The notes beneath the pieces were generated by a model. It had not been told where the DNA came from and did no database searches. It saw only the letters and a program-made list of their open reading frames with translations. A stretch of 64,000 bases of DNA from Adineta steineri. Its lineage: Eukaryota > Rotifera > Eurotatoria > Adinetida > Adinetidae. Both the position numbers and the translations under genes were made by a program. Of this stretch, positions 12,101 through 27,100 are shown one piece after another (the first letter of the stretch is position 1; each line of letters begins with the position of its first letter). The stretch covers positions 19,606 to 83,605 of the forward strand of contig CAJNOI010000302.1 in the NCBI GenBank assembly GCA_905250115.1, in the 5' to 3' direction.

Positions 12101-15100
12101 AGATATTATTATTAATCTCAACCAATACTTTTGCCGTCAAATCATTACGACCAAAATATCCAGCAAACACACATGCACCACCAACAAATAATTCACCTTC
12201 TTGATTAACAGCAGCAAGTTGAAAATATTCATCCATAATTGTACAATGATAATTAGGAAGGGGTTTTCCAATTGACATCACTTGTTTTTCACAATCAAAA
12301 TCGAATTTTATTTGAAAGTATGTTGTAGTAATTGTTACTTCAGCTTGCCCATACATATTCCATAGTTGGCAGCCATCCACCGATGACGATGATGATGGTA
12401 TAGATACATAGTTTTTTAAACGAGACATTATTTGATTTGTTAAAACATCACCTAGAAATGAAATAAATCCTTTTATTTCTCAACCAAAATATTCGATTCA
12501 GACAGATTTACCTCCACTACACAATATTCGCAATTTCTTTAAACATTCGTTTTCATTTTGCATTTCAAGATGTTGACATAATGTATCAAGATAACTTGGT
12601 ACAGCATCCATAAAAGTCACATCTTTATCCATTAGTTCATGAATAAGATAAGTTAAATCTTTATTACCATGAGGATGTAACATAACTAAACCAGCACCAA
12701 TCATCAATGTTCCTAAAGTTTCTTGAAAATGAATATCAAAAGAGCAACTTGCCATTTGTATTACGTTGTCGCTTTTTTTCAATGTTGTCATTTCAGCAAA
12801 ACTTTGCATATAAGCAGTTAAATTACGATGTCGTACTTGAACCTAGATATATATACAGATATACAAATGAAGAATTCAAAGAATTATATTAAACAAACCG
12901 CTTTTGGTATTCCTGTCGACCCACTTGTAAAAACAATATATGATATATTATCTGGAGTTATTGAAATATTTGATAATCGATAAAGATCATCATTTGTAAT
13001 TTTACTATTAATACTTATAGTTGTATCAATATCATATGTAACAAAACTGTTTTTAAATATTCGATTTGTTAATGGATGAACAAGTATAAGACGAGCTTGT
13101 GTTTGTTGTACAAGATTCTGAAGACGTTGTTCGGGATTTTCTGGTGATAGTGGACAATAAACACCACCAGCCATTTCAATTCCCATAATACCAATCACCT
13201 AATCAAAAAATCAATCTCAGACTCGCATTAATTGTTACTTATCTTAATTAACTTACCATGGACAAACTTCGCTCAACACATTGACACACGACCTCACCTG
13301 AAAACACATGATATTCATTAAGAAGAGTGAAGGATAAGACTTGAACATAATGTAGAAGTTCACAATATGTCAATGATTGTTCATCTAGTTCAACAGCTAG
13401 TTTTTGTGGATGTTTCATTACTTGATATGCAAATTCATGATGAATACAAGTGACAGGAGATGAAGATGATACTTGTGTATTATTTAATGATCGCATCAGA
13501 TATTGTTCATTTGATAATGTTGATGATAATTCATAGATAGGTTTGTTTATTTGATTATCAACAACAGATGTAGATAATTGATGTAAGATGAAATGAAATC
13601 GTTGTGATATCTTCTCTACTATCTCTATATTGAACAAGTCAAGTGATGCATTGATAGTGCACGATAGTTGATTGATATTCATATTATGATGGAACGAAAA
13701 AGAAAAGTCAGATACACTTAGTGTTTCATCTTCATTATCGTTGAATAAGAAAGATGCTGGAACAATTTGAGAATCACTAATCATTATTGCATTGTTGTCA
13801 TTGTTCTTAGCACATGATAAAAATTCCAAAGATGTATTCAAAAATGCATGTTTGGAAATATGTGGATATTGATCGAGAATACGTTGAAGTGGAAAATATG
13901 AATATTTCATACTATTTGTTGTTATTTCTTGAATATGTTTGAGTAGTTGATGAAAACACCAATGAGGATCTAATTGACATCGTAATGGAATGATATTCTC
14001 AAACAATCCAATGATTGATTTGAGTTCATCTCTATATCGATTATTACTGATGTTCATCGCCAGACATAGATCTGTTTGTCCATTAGTTAATTTAAATAGA
14101 AAGATGAAATAAATAGTAAATGTGAGGTGTTCAAGTGATATGTTGTTTGATGATGCATGAGTAAGGAAGTCATGTGAGAGATCTTGACCAAAATCAAATG
14201 AAATAGATGTTGTATGACCAGTTCGATGTTCATTTGCAAGACGATATCGATCGTAAGGTAATGACAAAGGTTGATCGAGTTTACAATCATGAAGAGTATC
14301 AAGCCAAAACATGCTTGCACCAGTCATTGACATTTGTTGTTCAATAACAGCATCTATCAATCAATTAAAGAAAATAATGTATTAAGAAGAAGACAAAAAT
14401 ATGGGAACTAATTGTATTTACAGTCGAGATAACGAAGATTAGTTCTGTCATCATATAATAATTGACCTGTTGTATATGCTTGATTCAGATCATGAAGAAA
14501 GATATTCATCGATGCAAAATCAAATAGAACATGATGAAAATTAACGATGATTATATCTTTCTCAGAAAGATGATGATTTGAAGATATGTCTTTATAATAA
14601 ACAATATGACACCGAAAGACAAGACCTTGAGTAAGATCAAAAAGATGAGGATTATATTTTTCTTCATGTATGATGTGATTGAGTTGTTCATGTGTTGTAT
14701 AAGTACTTTCAATAAATGAAAATAAGGTATTGTTGTTTTGGTGGAAAGCGGCGATTTGTTGTATGAGTCGATTGTTTTCTGTGTAAAAGGTGAGTGATGT
14801 TCGAAGAGGTTCATGTTTTGTAACGATTAGTTGAAGAGCATGACGAAGATGTTGTGCCGATAAAGTATGATGTGAGTACAGAGAATAAACAAAAGGGATG
14901 TTGTAGATTGGTATTTGTGATATTTGAGGAATGAAATGCACACATCCATTATGCCATAGTCGAGTTTGTGCAAATGATGCTGGTGCTATATAAAAGAGAA
15001 GGTAATGAAATATGATTAATAATATTGGTTGTGACATTTATTGAGAGTTATACAAAAGTTTCACTAGTGACATGAATCCATATTGTAAGCGAAAAAATGA

Positions 15101-18100
15101 CGCTCGAGTCAGAAATGCTATTTTTCAAAATTTACAGAACACAAATCGTAGGAGATTTTACCCTATGGCATAGTCATCTACCGGAAAACCATCTGAAACA
15201 ATAGATTCATGTTGGTACATATGAGAAAAATCTTGAGGATAGCTGTAGGTATGGATACGAATATGAACAAATAATCCACATCCATCCATAGTCACACACT
15301 TACCCTATAGTTGAGTACCGCTTCTCGGATAATCCAAGCGATATAAAAAACAAATCCTCGATGATATCTCTGTACAATTTATTCATTCTCAGTATTAATG
15401 TTCATTAAGGAAAACTTTATGTCTAGATAAATATACCTTCGTTTACAATGTGTGATTGTCGACAAAACATAATATCTTCCATTTCTTGAGTTTCTTCTGG
15501 TAGAATAAGATTAAATTTCGATATAGATGTAACACATGTATCAATTCGAGTGATAGTTTCGTTTGATGAAAAAAGTTGTTGAAAGCAGTATTCCAATCTT
15601 CGACCTATATTTGTAACTGTAATCTCATCAAATAAATCATGTGAACAAGTTAACCGGAATGATAATCTATGATTTTCCAACAGTGGATCAAAGATAAATG
15701 TTAACATAAAATCAAACTTAGCCACTTCAGACGATTGTTCAAATGACACTTGTTTGAGACTTGTTCCATCCAAAGATAATTCATCGCTCTGTGACGATAT
15801 AGTAATAAAGTCATACATTGTTTCGAGAAATGAAATACTCGACTGATTAATATGTAAATTAGCAAGGATATGTTGGAGTGGATAATGTGAATGTTCAAGA
15901 ATTGATAAACATTTCTCTCGTACATATTTAACATGATCATCAAATGAACAATGAGGATCAATTTGCATACGATATGGCAATATTGACACAAACATTCCCA
16001 TTATATTCTGCAGTTCCGTTTTGTGTCGATTAGCATTAAGACAAGAAATACATAAATCATTTTCACCGTGTGTTAACTTGAAAAGAAAAACATATAATAT
16101 ACTCAAACCCAGCTGAAATGGCGTCACATGATGTATAGAAGCATAATCAAGAAATGATTGTGAAATTTCGTTGTCGCAAGAGGTTTGAAAGACAGAAGCA
16201 GAACTCGACCGATGACCATTAGATAAACGACGTCGATCAACTGGTAATAACAATGGAGAGTCGAAATTGTATTCTTCTAATTGTAAATACCAAAATTCAC
16301 GAGATGTTGTCATATCGATTAGACGCTCATGTATACTATAATCAATATATTGCAATGATTCATCATCTTCTATTGGTACTGCATTAGTATTATAAGCTGA
16401 ACATAGATCATTGAAAAAGATCGAAGAACTTGCTCGATCAAATGCTGCATGATGAAAAGCAATGAGAAGAACATCAGAATTCATTATGAATTCATTCCTA
16501 TTGTTTTCATTGAATGATGTTTGATGTTTCAGAATTTCAGCATGAAAAACATGACCAGTTGATAAATCGAAGAGACTAGGATTAATAGTTGTTCGATGAA
16601 CGATGTTTTGAAGTTCATTATCATTTTCGAATGTTTCATACATAGTTATTGTGAATGTTTTATGTATATCCGTGATGCATTGTTTCAAAATACTATCATC
16701 ACCATTAAATATAAGAGATGTACGTAATACCTTCTGTTTATTCAACACAAATCGAAATGCTTGCAATAAACGACTGAATGATAATGATCCTTGAACGATT
16801 TGTAAAGTAATCAGTTCATTATAGATAGCAATATCACTCGAGAAACGAACTTGTTCATCAAGAAATATACGCTCTTGAGCAAAAGAAGCAATACCTGTGA
16901 AATAAATAATAGAAGTTATTCTAATAATTTCCTAGTGAATATTTCTACCTTCATTTATATGTAATGTGTACCATTGTGTTGCCTTTACATTATTTATTAT
17001 AACTGTTTGAAGTAATTGTGAATGTTGAAATATAGTTGGTTGTTGAAGAAATGGAGCAATGGAAAGTGAACGAGTATCAAAGTTAAATACTGATTGATAA
17101 TGATGATAAAGTTCAATAAAACATAGTGAATGGCCACCGATACTAAAAAAACTGGTAGTTCCAGAAATGTTATTTTCATTTGAATGAAGAACTTGACACC
17201 AGATAGTGTGTATACGTTCTTCGAACTGATTAAGAGGAGTGTTAGATTTATCAGACGATAACAAAGTCGACAGAGAAAAGTCAGGTGAAGGAAGTTGTTT
17301 TCTATCTACTTTCCCATTTTGATTCAGAGGTAATTTGTCAAGTATAATGAATATAGATGGAATCATATGTGATGGAAGATGAGATTGACAGTGTTCACGC
17401 AATTTCTGCTCACTAATATCAGAACTTTGAATATATGCAACTAAATAATCATCATTCCATTTCATGACAACACAAGCAGAGATGGATGTAATGTTGAGCA
17501 AACATCGTTCGATTTCACCAAGTTCAATTCTTTGTCCATGTAGTTTGATTTGATGATCTTTTCTTCCTTGATAATGAAGAAGACCATTGTTATCCATTGT
17601 AACAAGATCACCTGTTCGATAAAATAGTTTACCATCTACTTCAACAAGAGCTTTTGCAGTTAAATCATCACGACCAAGATAACCAGCAAAGACACCCACT
17701 CCTGCTACAAACAATTCTCCTTCTGCGCCAGCTGAAATCGGTTGTACGTATACATCAAGCACTTTGCATTGGTAATTAGCAAGAGGACTACCTACAGGAA
17801 CATCTAAATGGCTAGAGAGGGAGTCAATAAGATAAATTGTCGATAGCATTGTTGTTTCAGCTGGTCCGTATACATCCCACATGTAGCATGTCTTCTCCAC
17901 ATAGTGATTGAGATGAGATACCAACTTGTGAGAAACAACTTCACCTAGAAATTTAGCAAAAGATTGCATAATTGTTTCTTTTTGTGTGTATTCTACTAAC
18001 CACCAATTGCTAGCGATCGCATTGTAACTAAAGGATTTCTATCAAAATCCTTTTCAAGAAAATCACAGAAACTATACAAAAAACTGGGAACAGATGCCAT

Positions 18101-21100
18101 ATACGTAATTCGCTTGTTTTCCAGTGTATTTGCAAAATAAAAAAAATCCATATTTCCATCAGAATGTAACATGACAACAGTCGCACTTGAAAGTAAAGCA
18201 CTGACGATTTCATAAATATGCGCATCAAATGTAGAAGCAAAAACTTGAATCACAATGTCCTTTTCGTTAATATAGTCAATGTACTGAACGGAGTGTATGA
18301 AACTTAGAAGATTTTTATGTGTCGTTTGAGTCTAAAACAAAGAGAAATAATGAAGCATATATTTTAGAATGCAACAAAGACAAACCGCTTTAGGAACGCC
18401 AGTTGAACCACTTGTGAAGATGATGTAAGATATATTGTCTGGCCTAACTATGACGTTTGATAGTTGATCAACATCAGCACTACCATCCACATCCTTGTTA
18501 ACCAATGTGAAATTAATATCAAATATCCGAATATCGTCATCAAACTGTTTTCTCGTTAACCAATGAACAAGAACAAGACGACATTGTGTTTGTTGTATGA
18601 GTGCATTTAAACGATGTTGTGGATCTCGAGGTGATAACGGACAATACACACCACCAGCCATTTCAATTCCCATAATACCAATCACCTAATCAAAATTAAT
18701 CTCATATTCACATTAATTGTTACTCATCTTAATTAACTCACCATTGATAAACTTCTCTCAACACATTGACACACGATCTCACCTGGAAACACATGATATT
18801 CATTTAGAAGAGTTAAAGATAATACTTGAACATAATATAGAAGTTCACAATATGTCAATGATTGTTCATCTAGTTCAACAGCTAGTTTTTGTGGATGTTT
18901 CATTACTTGACACACAAATGCATGATGAATACAAGTGAGAGAAGATGGAAAGGATATTTGTGTACTATTCATTGATTGCATTAGATATTGCTCGTTTGGT
19001 AATAGTAATGATAATTCATAGATTGGTTTGTTTATTTTACAATGAGCAGATGTGAATTGTTGATGTAACATTGTGTGTAATCTTTGTGCCATTATACAAA
19101 CTGTTTCAGCATTAAATAAATCAAGCGATGCATTAATAGTACATGAGAGTTCATTTAGATTCAGATCATGTTCAAAACTAAGAATGAAATCAAATTTACT
19201 CATTATTTCATCTTCACTAATCTTAATTGAAAAAGGTAGTAAAGAAAGTCGACTATCACCAATCATTATTTCATTTTTCTCATCTTTTGTCATCGATGAT
19301 ATAAATTCAAATGATGTATCAAGAAATACAGGATTTGATATATTAGGATGTTGATTGAGAATACGTTGAAGAGGAAAATATGAATATTTAATGCAGTTTA
19401 TCATATTATCTTGAATGTGCTTAGTAACTTCATGAAATGATAAATGAGGATCGAATTGACATCGCAAAGGTATAGCATTCACAAACATTCCAATGATAGA
19501 GTTAAGTTCGTCTCTATATCGACCATGTGTATTTGCACCAATGCATAAATCTTTGTCTCCATTCGTTAATTTGAATAAAAACACATAATATGTAGCAAGT
19601 GCAAGTTGTTCCAGTGATATGTTATTTGATGATGCATGAATGAGAAAGTCATGTGAAAACTCTTGACCAAAATCAAAAGAAGCAGACGTTCCACGACCAG
19701 TTCGATTTTCATTTGCAAGACGATATCGATCAAATGGCAATGACAAAGGTTGATCAAGTTTACAGTCATGAAGAGCATCAAGCCAAAACATACTTGCACC
19801 AGTCATTGACATTTGTTGTTCAATAACAGCATCTATTATATAATCGAACAAAACAATATATTAGGAAAGGCAGAAGTAAAACAACTAATTATATTTACAA
19901 TCGAGATAACGCAGAGTAGTGTTGTCATCATATAATAATTGACCTGTTGTATATGATTGATCGAGATCATGAAGAAAGATATTCATTGATGGAAAGTCGA
20001 ATAAAGCATGATGAAAGTTGAAAATAAGTAGATCTCTGTGAGAAAGAAGATGATTTGAGGAGATTTGTTCGTAATAAATAATGTGACATCGAAAGGCGAG
20101 ACCTTGAGCAAGATTAAAAAGATGAGGATTACGTCTCTCGTCGTGTAAAATTTGATTCAGCTGTTCATCAGTTTGATAAGTGCTTTCAATGAATGAAAAC
20201 ATATCAGCGTACTTATCTTTTCGTGTAATAACTCGTTGCATAAGTAGATTCTTTTCGATATCAAAATAAAGTGATGTATGAAGTGCGGAATTTTTGTTAA
20301 CAGTAAGATGAAGAGCACGACGAAGTTGTTTAATTGATAAAGTATGACCTAGTTGCAGATGATAAACAAAAGGCATATTATAGATTGCTACCTGTGGCTT
20401 CTCTGGGTCGAATCGAATTCGTTCATCAAGCCAAATGCGAGCTTGTGCAAACGATGCTGGTGCTAGAATGAGGAGAGTATAGTTAGTTATAATGTAAAAG
20501 ATGGATAGTCAAATGATGCTTGATATCAATATTCTAATCACTTTTCACCTTATTGATTTTCTGATTGAGCAGAAGCTGTATTAAGAATATTGTCTTAGTA
20601 TTAATGTTAAAAATGCGTTAATATTTTGCAACGGTAGTAAAAAAGAGTATTTTAATATCCTCAGGACAACAGGTCTAACACCGAATCCACTGTTTAACAA
20701 TTTTTACAATCTACACACGTGTATTTAAGCAGTGAATAAAACAAAAATATCTTTGTACAAGCTTTACTATATAACATTGGAGGAAAACAAAAGTAAACAA
20801 AAATGTTTGATGGTGGAGAACTATGTGATGTAGGTGTTTATGATAATACAATCCGACTATGACTCCGAAAAGCTTTGACCCTGTGATTCTGAATCCGATT
20901 GCATGAGTTTTTATTTTTTCACCTCGACTCCAGTTTGGATACCCAAAATCTTCGACAGTTTGTTACTGATTAGTACTTAGTTTACGTAGAAGTCAAAGAA
21001 GACTAGTCTCGCCAATGACAAACTCTGGATTTTACCAATTCCGTTTAACAGTCTGAGTAACTTAAGTGTGATTTGTTTTGTAGCATGAAATCTACGAGTG

Positions 21101-24100
21101 TATCTTAATTCTAACAGAGTGCCAGTTTATACATAAACAGGCTTATGAAAGATTCTACTATCATAGTTGTTCAGCTTCTCACAAAGAAATATACAATTTT
21201 CGACCAATGCCAGGTGTTAAATTTTTTAGATTAATATAAAAATACAAGACTATTGACATGTTCAAAGCAGATATTCATCAGCGATCTCTCCTTAAAAGTC
21301 ACAGAACTATAACACCAGAAAAAAATAACCTCAGTCATTGACGATCACAACTCATTCGAATCCCTATTTTTTTCATTATTGATTTAACTAAGTGCTACGC
21401 TTATAAAACAATCGAACAAGCTGCATACAATCATACCTTCATTCACAATATTCTCCAGTCGATGAAACACGACTAATTTCATTTCTTCAGCTTCCTCAGG
21501 AAGAATAAGAGAAAGTTTGTTAATCGATAAACTCATATCGATCATAGAAATGTTGCTTGATTGTGTTGGAAACAGTTGCTCGAACATGTATTCAAATCTC
21601 TGAGCTATTTGTGAAATAGTTGATTTTTCAAACAGATCACGTGAACAAACAAAACTACATGATAATCTGTTATTGTCTGAGGATGGATTGTATTCAAATG
21701 TTAACGAGAAGTCAAATTTAGACACTTCGATTGATCGATCCAATAACATTTGCTCTAAATTTGCATCATTCAAACATAAATGTCCCATATCTTTTGACAC
21801 ACTAACAAAGTCAAACATTGTCTCAAGAAATGATACATTCGATTGATTTAATCGATTATCACCAAGAATATGTTGTAAAGGATAATGAGAATGTCCAAGA
21901 ATTGATAAGCATTTTTCTTGTACATATTTAACTACTTCATCAAATGACCAATGAGGATTAAGTTCAACACGAAATGGTAATGTTGATACAAACATTCCTA
22001 TCATATTCACTAATTCACTTCGATATCGATTAGCATTAATAGAACCAATACATAAATCATTTTCACCATGAGTTAACTTGAATAGGAAGACATAAAATAT
22101 GGATAATCCAAGTTGAAACAGTGTGAGGTGATGCGATGATGCATAGTTTAGAAATGACGTGCATAATTCATTATCGAAAGTGATTTCAGCTATGGATGCT
22201 AAACCTGATCGTTGTTGATTTGTTGATGAGCGTTGTCGATCAAATGGTAATGATAATGAACATTCGATATTATATCCTTCAAGTTGAGAATGCCAGAATT
22301 CTCGAGATAATGACATATCCATGATATGTTCATGAACAGAATACTCGATATAATTCAATGTGTCTTCATCCATACGTAAAGAGTCATCAGATTGGTAAGC
22401 AAGAGAAATATCACGAAGAAAGATTGATGTTGATGTTCCATCAAACATTGCATGATGAATACTAATCAATATATGATCATTTTCAGTCAATAGATCATCA
22501 TTCTCATATGATCTACTATCTTGAGATTGGTGATAATGGCGAAGAATATGACAACGAATAACACGTCCTTTTGATAAATCAAATAAATCAGCTTGATTTA
22601 ATATTTCATCGATAATTTCATTCATATGACGGCGATTGTCATTGTAACGATCAATAATTATCAGTCCATATGATTTCACATGATCATCGTTGAGAATGAT
22701 ATTTGAATCTAAACATTGTTGTGTAATATTACCATTTACATCAAGAGAGAGTGCTGTTCGAAGAATATTATGTTTTGTGATAATACTTTGAAATGTATGA
22801 TGTAATCGAGTAATTGATATATTATCATTCGTACATGATATTCGATAAAGTAATGGAATAACATACATATTATTCATCGTTGTTTTGTTAGATGAAAACC
22901 GAATTTGTTCATCTAAATAGATTCGTTCTTGTGCAAACGATGCTCTAGCTAGAATGAGAAAATAAAGATAAAAATGTTAGTTTATGATAATCTCATGTAC
23001 AAATTGTTTTGTTTACCTTGAATGAGATATAATGAAGACCAAGGATAATCATGAAGATTGTGGATGATATTTAGAGATTGTTGAATGAGTTGAGCATGAT
23101 GAATAATTGTTGGCTGTTGAAATAGATTCGAAATAGAAAGAGTGTTTATTTCTAAATGAAATTGGATCTTGTATCGCTGACAAAGTTGCATGATAAGTAA
23201 TGAATGACCACCAATAGTAAAGATATTTGTGTTAGTTGAGATTTGATTTCGTTTGAATATGTCACACCAAATACGATGAATATTAACTTCAATATCATTT
23301 GTTGGTAGTAGTATTTCTATACTGTTTCGGGGCTGTATAGATGAAAAATGAGGTGAAGGAAGTTGTTTTCGGTCTACTTTTCCATTTAGATTCAAAGGTA
23401 ACTTGTCAAGAATAATAAATATTGATGGAATCATATGTGATGGAAGATGAGATTGACAGTGTTCACGCAACTCCTGTTCAATAATATTAGAACTTTGAAC
23501 ATAAGCAACTAAATAATCATCATTCCATTTCATGGCAACACAAGTAGAGATGGATGTAATATTAAGTAAACATCGTTCTATTTCACCAAGTTCAATTCTT
23601 TGTCCATGTAGTTTGATTTGATGATCTTTTCTTCCTTGATAATGAAGAAGACCATTGTTATCCATTGTAACAAGATCACCTGTTCGATAAAATAGTTTAC
23701 CATCTACTTCAACAAGAACTTTTGTAGTTAAATCATCACGACCAAGGTAACCAGCAAAGACACCCACTCCTCCCACAAGCAGTTCACCTTCTTGACCGGT
23801 GACAGACGTTTGTAAATATTGATTTATAATTATACATCGATAGTTCGGTAGTGGACCTCCAATCGGGATGTTGATCATATTTAGATTTCTACCTATGACA
23901 TAACCTGTGCAATCGACAGTTGTTTCTGCAGGTCCATAGGTGTTCCATACGGTACATACTTGTGGCAGATATGTATACAACTTATCAATAAGTTGAACTG
24001 TGCTTATTTCTCCTGGAAAGTTTCAAGAATAAGTAGATAAAAATTAAAATGCGAGACGTACCACCAATATCAACAGTACGCAAACTGCTCAACTTTGGAA

Positions 24101-27100
24101 TGCTGTGAGTTTGTAAGAATTCCAACAAAAGATTGGCATATGTTGGTACACATTGCAGATATGATACTTGTTTTCCATTTAACGTCTTCGTCATATACTT
24201 TAAATCCATATTTCCATGAGGACGAAGCATTATAATCGTGGAACCATTGATTAAAGTTCCAATGATTTCTTGACCATGCACATCATATGAACAACTTGCC
24301 ATTTGTATCATAATATCTTTATTTGTGAATAAATTCAATCGAACAAGAGAATCAATACAAGCCAACAAATTTCGATGACGGATTTGGACCTAAAAAGCAA
24401 AACTCAAATAAAACTATTATTTAGACAAGATTTCAACCTACTCCTTTAGATGTTCCTGTTGAACCACTAGTAAAAACAATATATGCAATACTGTCTACCG
24501 TTACTATAATATTCGAAAGGCGATCCATAGTTGTAGAACAGTTAATACGACCGACAGCCCATATTAAATCTATGTCACATAAAACGATTTCTCTAGAAAA
24601 TTTCAACGTTGTAGAGTAGTGAATAAGAACAACGCGACTATGAGTTTGTTGTGTAAGTGCATGTAAACGATTTTGCGGATCTCGAGGTGATAATGGACAA
24701 TAAACACCACCACTTATTTCAATTGCCATTATACCAATCACCTATACAATATGAAAACATCAATCAGGCTACACATCAGTCTCAAAGATCAACTTACCAT
24801 CGACAAACTTCTCTCGACACATTGACAAATGATATCACCTGGAACAATATAATATTTATTCAACAAATGGCAAGATAAAACTTGTGCATAATATAGAAGT
24901 TCAGCATACGTTAATGATTGTTCATCTAGTTCAACTGCTAGTTTTTGTGGATGTTTCATTACTTGATATACAAACTCATGATGAATACAAGTGACAGGAG
25001 ATGAAGATGATACTTGTGTATTACTCAATGATTGCATTAGATATTGTTCATTTGATAATGTTGATGATAATTCATAGATAGGTTTATTTATTTGATTATC
25101 AACAACAGATGTAGATAATTGATGTAAGATGAAATGAAATCGTTGTGAGATCTTCTCCACTGTTTCTCTATTGAACAAGTCAAGTGATGCATTGATCTTG
25201 CATGACACTTGATTCATATTCAAATCATGATAAATAGAAAGAGAGAAGTCGGATGCATTTAGTATTCCATCTTCATTATCGTTGAATAAGAATGATCCTG
25301 GAACAAGTTGAGAATCACCAATAATCATTGCATTATTATTCTTGTATGATATAAACTGCAGAGATGTATTCAAAAATGCATGTTTGGAAATATGTGGATG
25401 TTGATCGAGAATACGTTGAAGTGGAAAATATGAATATTTCATACTATTTGTTGTTATTTCTCGGACATGTCCGAGTAATTGCTGAAAAGACCGATGAGGG
25501 TCTAATGGACATCGTAATGGCATAACATTCTCAAACAGTCCAATGATTGATTTGAGCTCATCTCTATATCGATTATTATTAATGTTCACAGCGATACATA
25601 AGTCTGTTTGTCCATTAGTTACTTTAAATAGAAAGATGAAATAAAAAGCAAATGTGAGGTGTTCAAGTGATATATTATTCGATGATGCATGAGTGCGAAA
25701 GTCATGTGAGAGGTCTTGATCAAAATCAAATGAAATAGATGTTGTATGACAAGTTCGATGTTCATTTGAGAGACGATATCGATCGTAAGGTAATGACAAA
25801 GGTTGATCAAGTTTACAATGGTGAAGAGTATCAAGCCAAAACATACTTGCACCAGTCATTGACATTTGTTGTTCAATAACAGCATCTATACAATCAGAGA
25901 AGATAATGTATTAGAAAAGAGAAAAGTAGAAGTAGTATTTATATTTACAATCGATATAACGCAGAGTAGTGCTGTCATCATATAATAATTGACCTGTTGT
26001 ATATGCTTGATTAAGATCGTGAAGAAACACTTCCATCGATAGAAAATCAAACAAAGCATGGTGAAAATTAAAGATAAGTAGATCTTTGTCAGAAAGAAGG
26101 TGATTTGAAGAGATTTGTTTGTAATAAACAAGATGACATCGAAACACAAGACCTTGATCAAGATGGAATAGATGAGGATTACGTTTCTCGTCATGTAAAA
26201 TCTCATTCATTTGTTCATCTTTTTCATAAGTAGTTTGGATGATTGAAAACATATTATTACTATTCTTGTCTTCATGAGTAATAACTCGTTGCATAAGTAA
26301 ATTCTTTTCGATATCAAAATAAAGTGATGTATGAAGTGAGGGATGTTTGTTAACAGTGAGCTGAAGAGCATGACAAAGTTGTTTAATTGATAAAGTATGA
26401 CCTGGTTGCAGACGATAAACAAAAGGCATATTATAGATTGCTGTTTGGGGCTTATCTAGAGCGAATCGAATGCGTTTGTCAAGCCATATATGAGCTTGTG
26501 CAAATGATGCTGGTGCTAGAATGATGAGAGCTTAGTGAATTATAATGTGAAATCTGGATGTTCAAATGATGTTTGACAACAATATTCTGTTCATTTTCAG
26601 CGAATCGCTTTTCCAGTTGAACAGAATCTGTATTAATGATACTGTCTTAGTATTAATGCTAAGAATGCATGAATATTTTGCAGTAGTAGTAAAAAAAGTT
26701 TTTTAATATCTTCCACGACGAAAAGTCTAACACCAAATCCTGTCGAATTCTACTATAAAAACTAGTGGATGTTGCCAGCCGCATCTGGATTCGATCAGAC
26801 GATATTGTTCTGAAAGTTTTATGCACATTGATAGCATTATATAACAATTTTATGTTGATGTTGATATCAAAAACAATAGTTTTGCACTCTTATGAAATTA
26901 GCATTAGCATAATACAATTACTGACGACTTGCTTTGAAAAAAAGACAAAATTTGTTCACTTTTGGGAATTCATACTTTAGAAAAAGAAAAGTATTGTTTT
27001 TTATGGATATCATCAACATTCGCGTCGTGCTAATACAAATTTAATGTAAATGGCGAACTATTGTTTCTTTTATCAGCTACTAATATAAGTTTCATGCGAG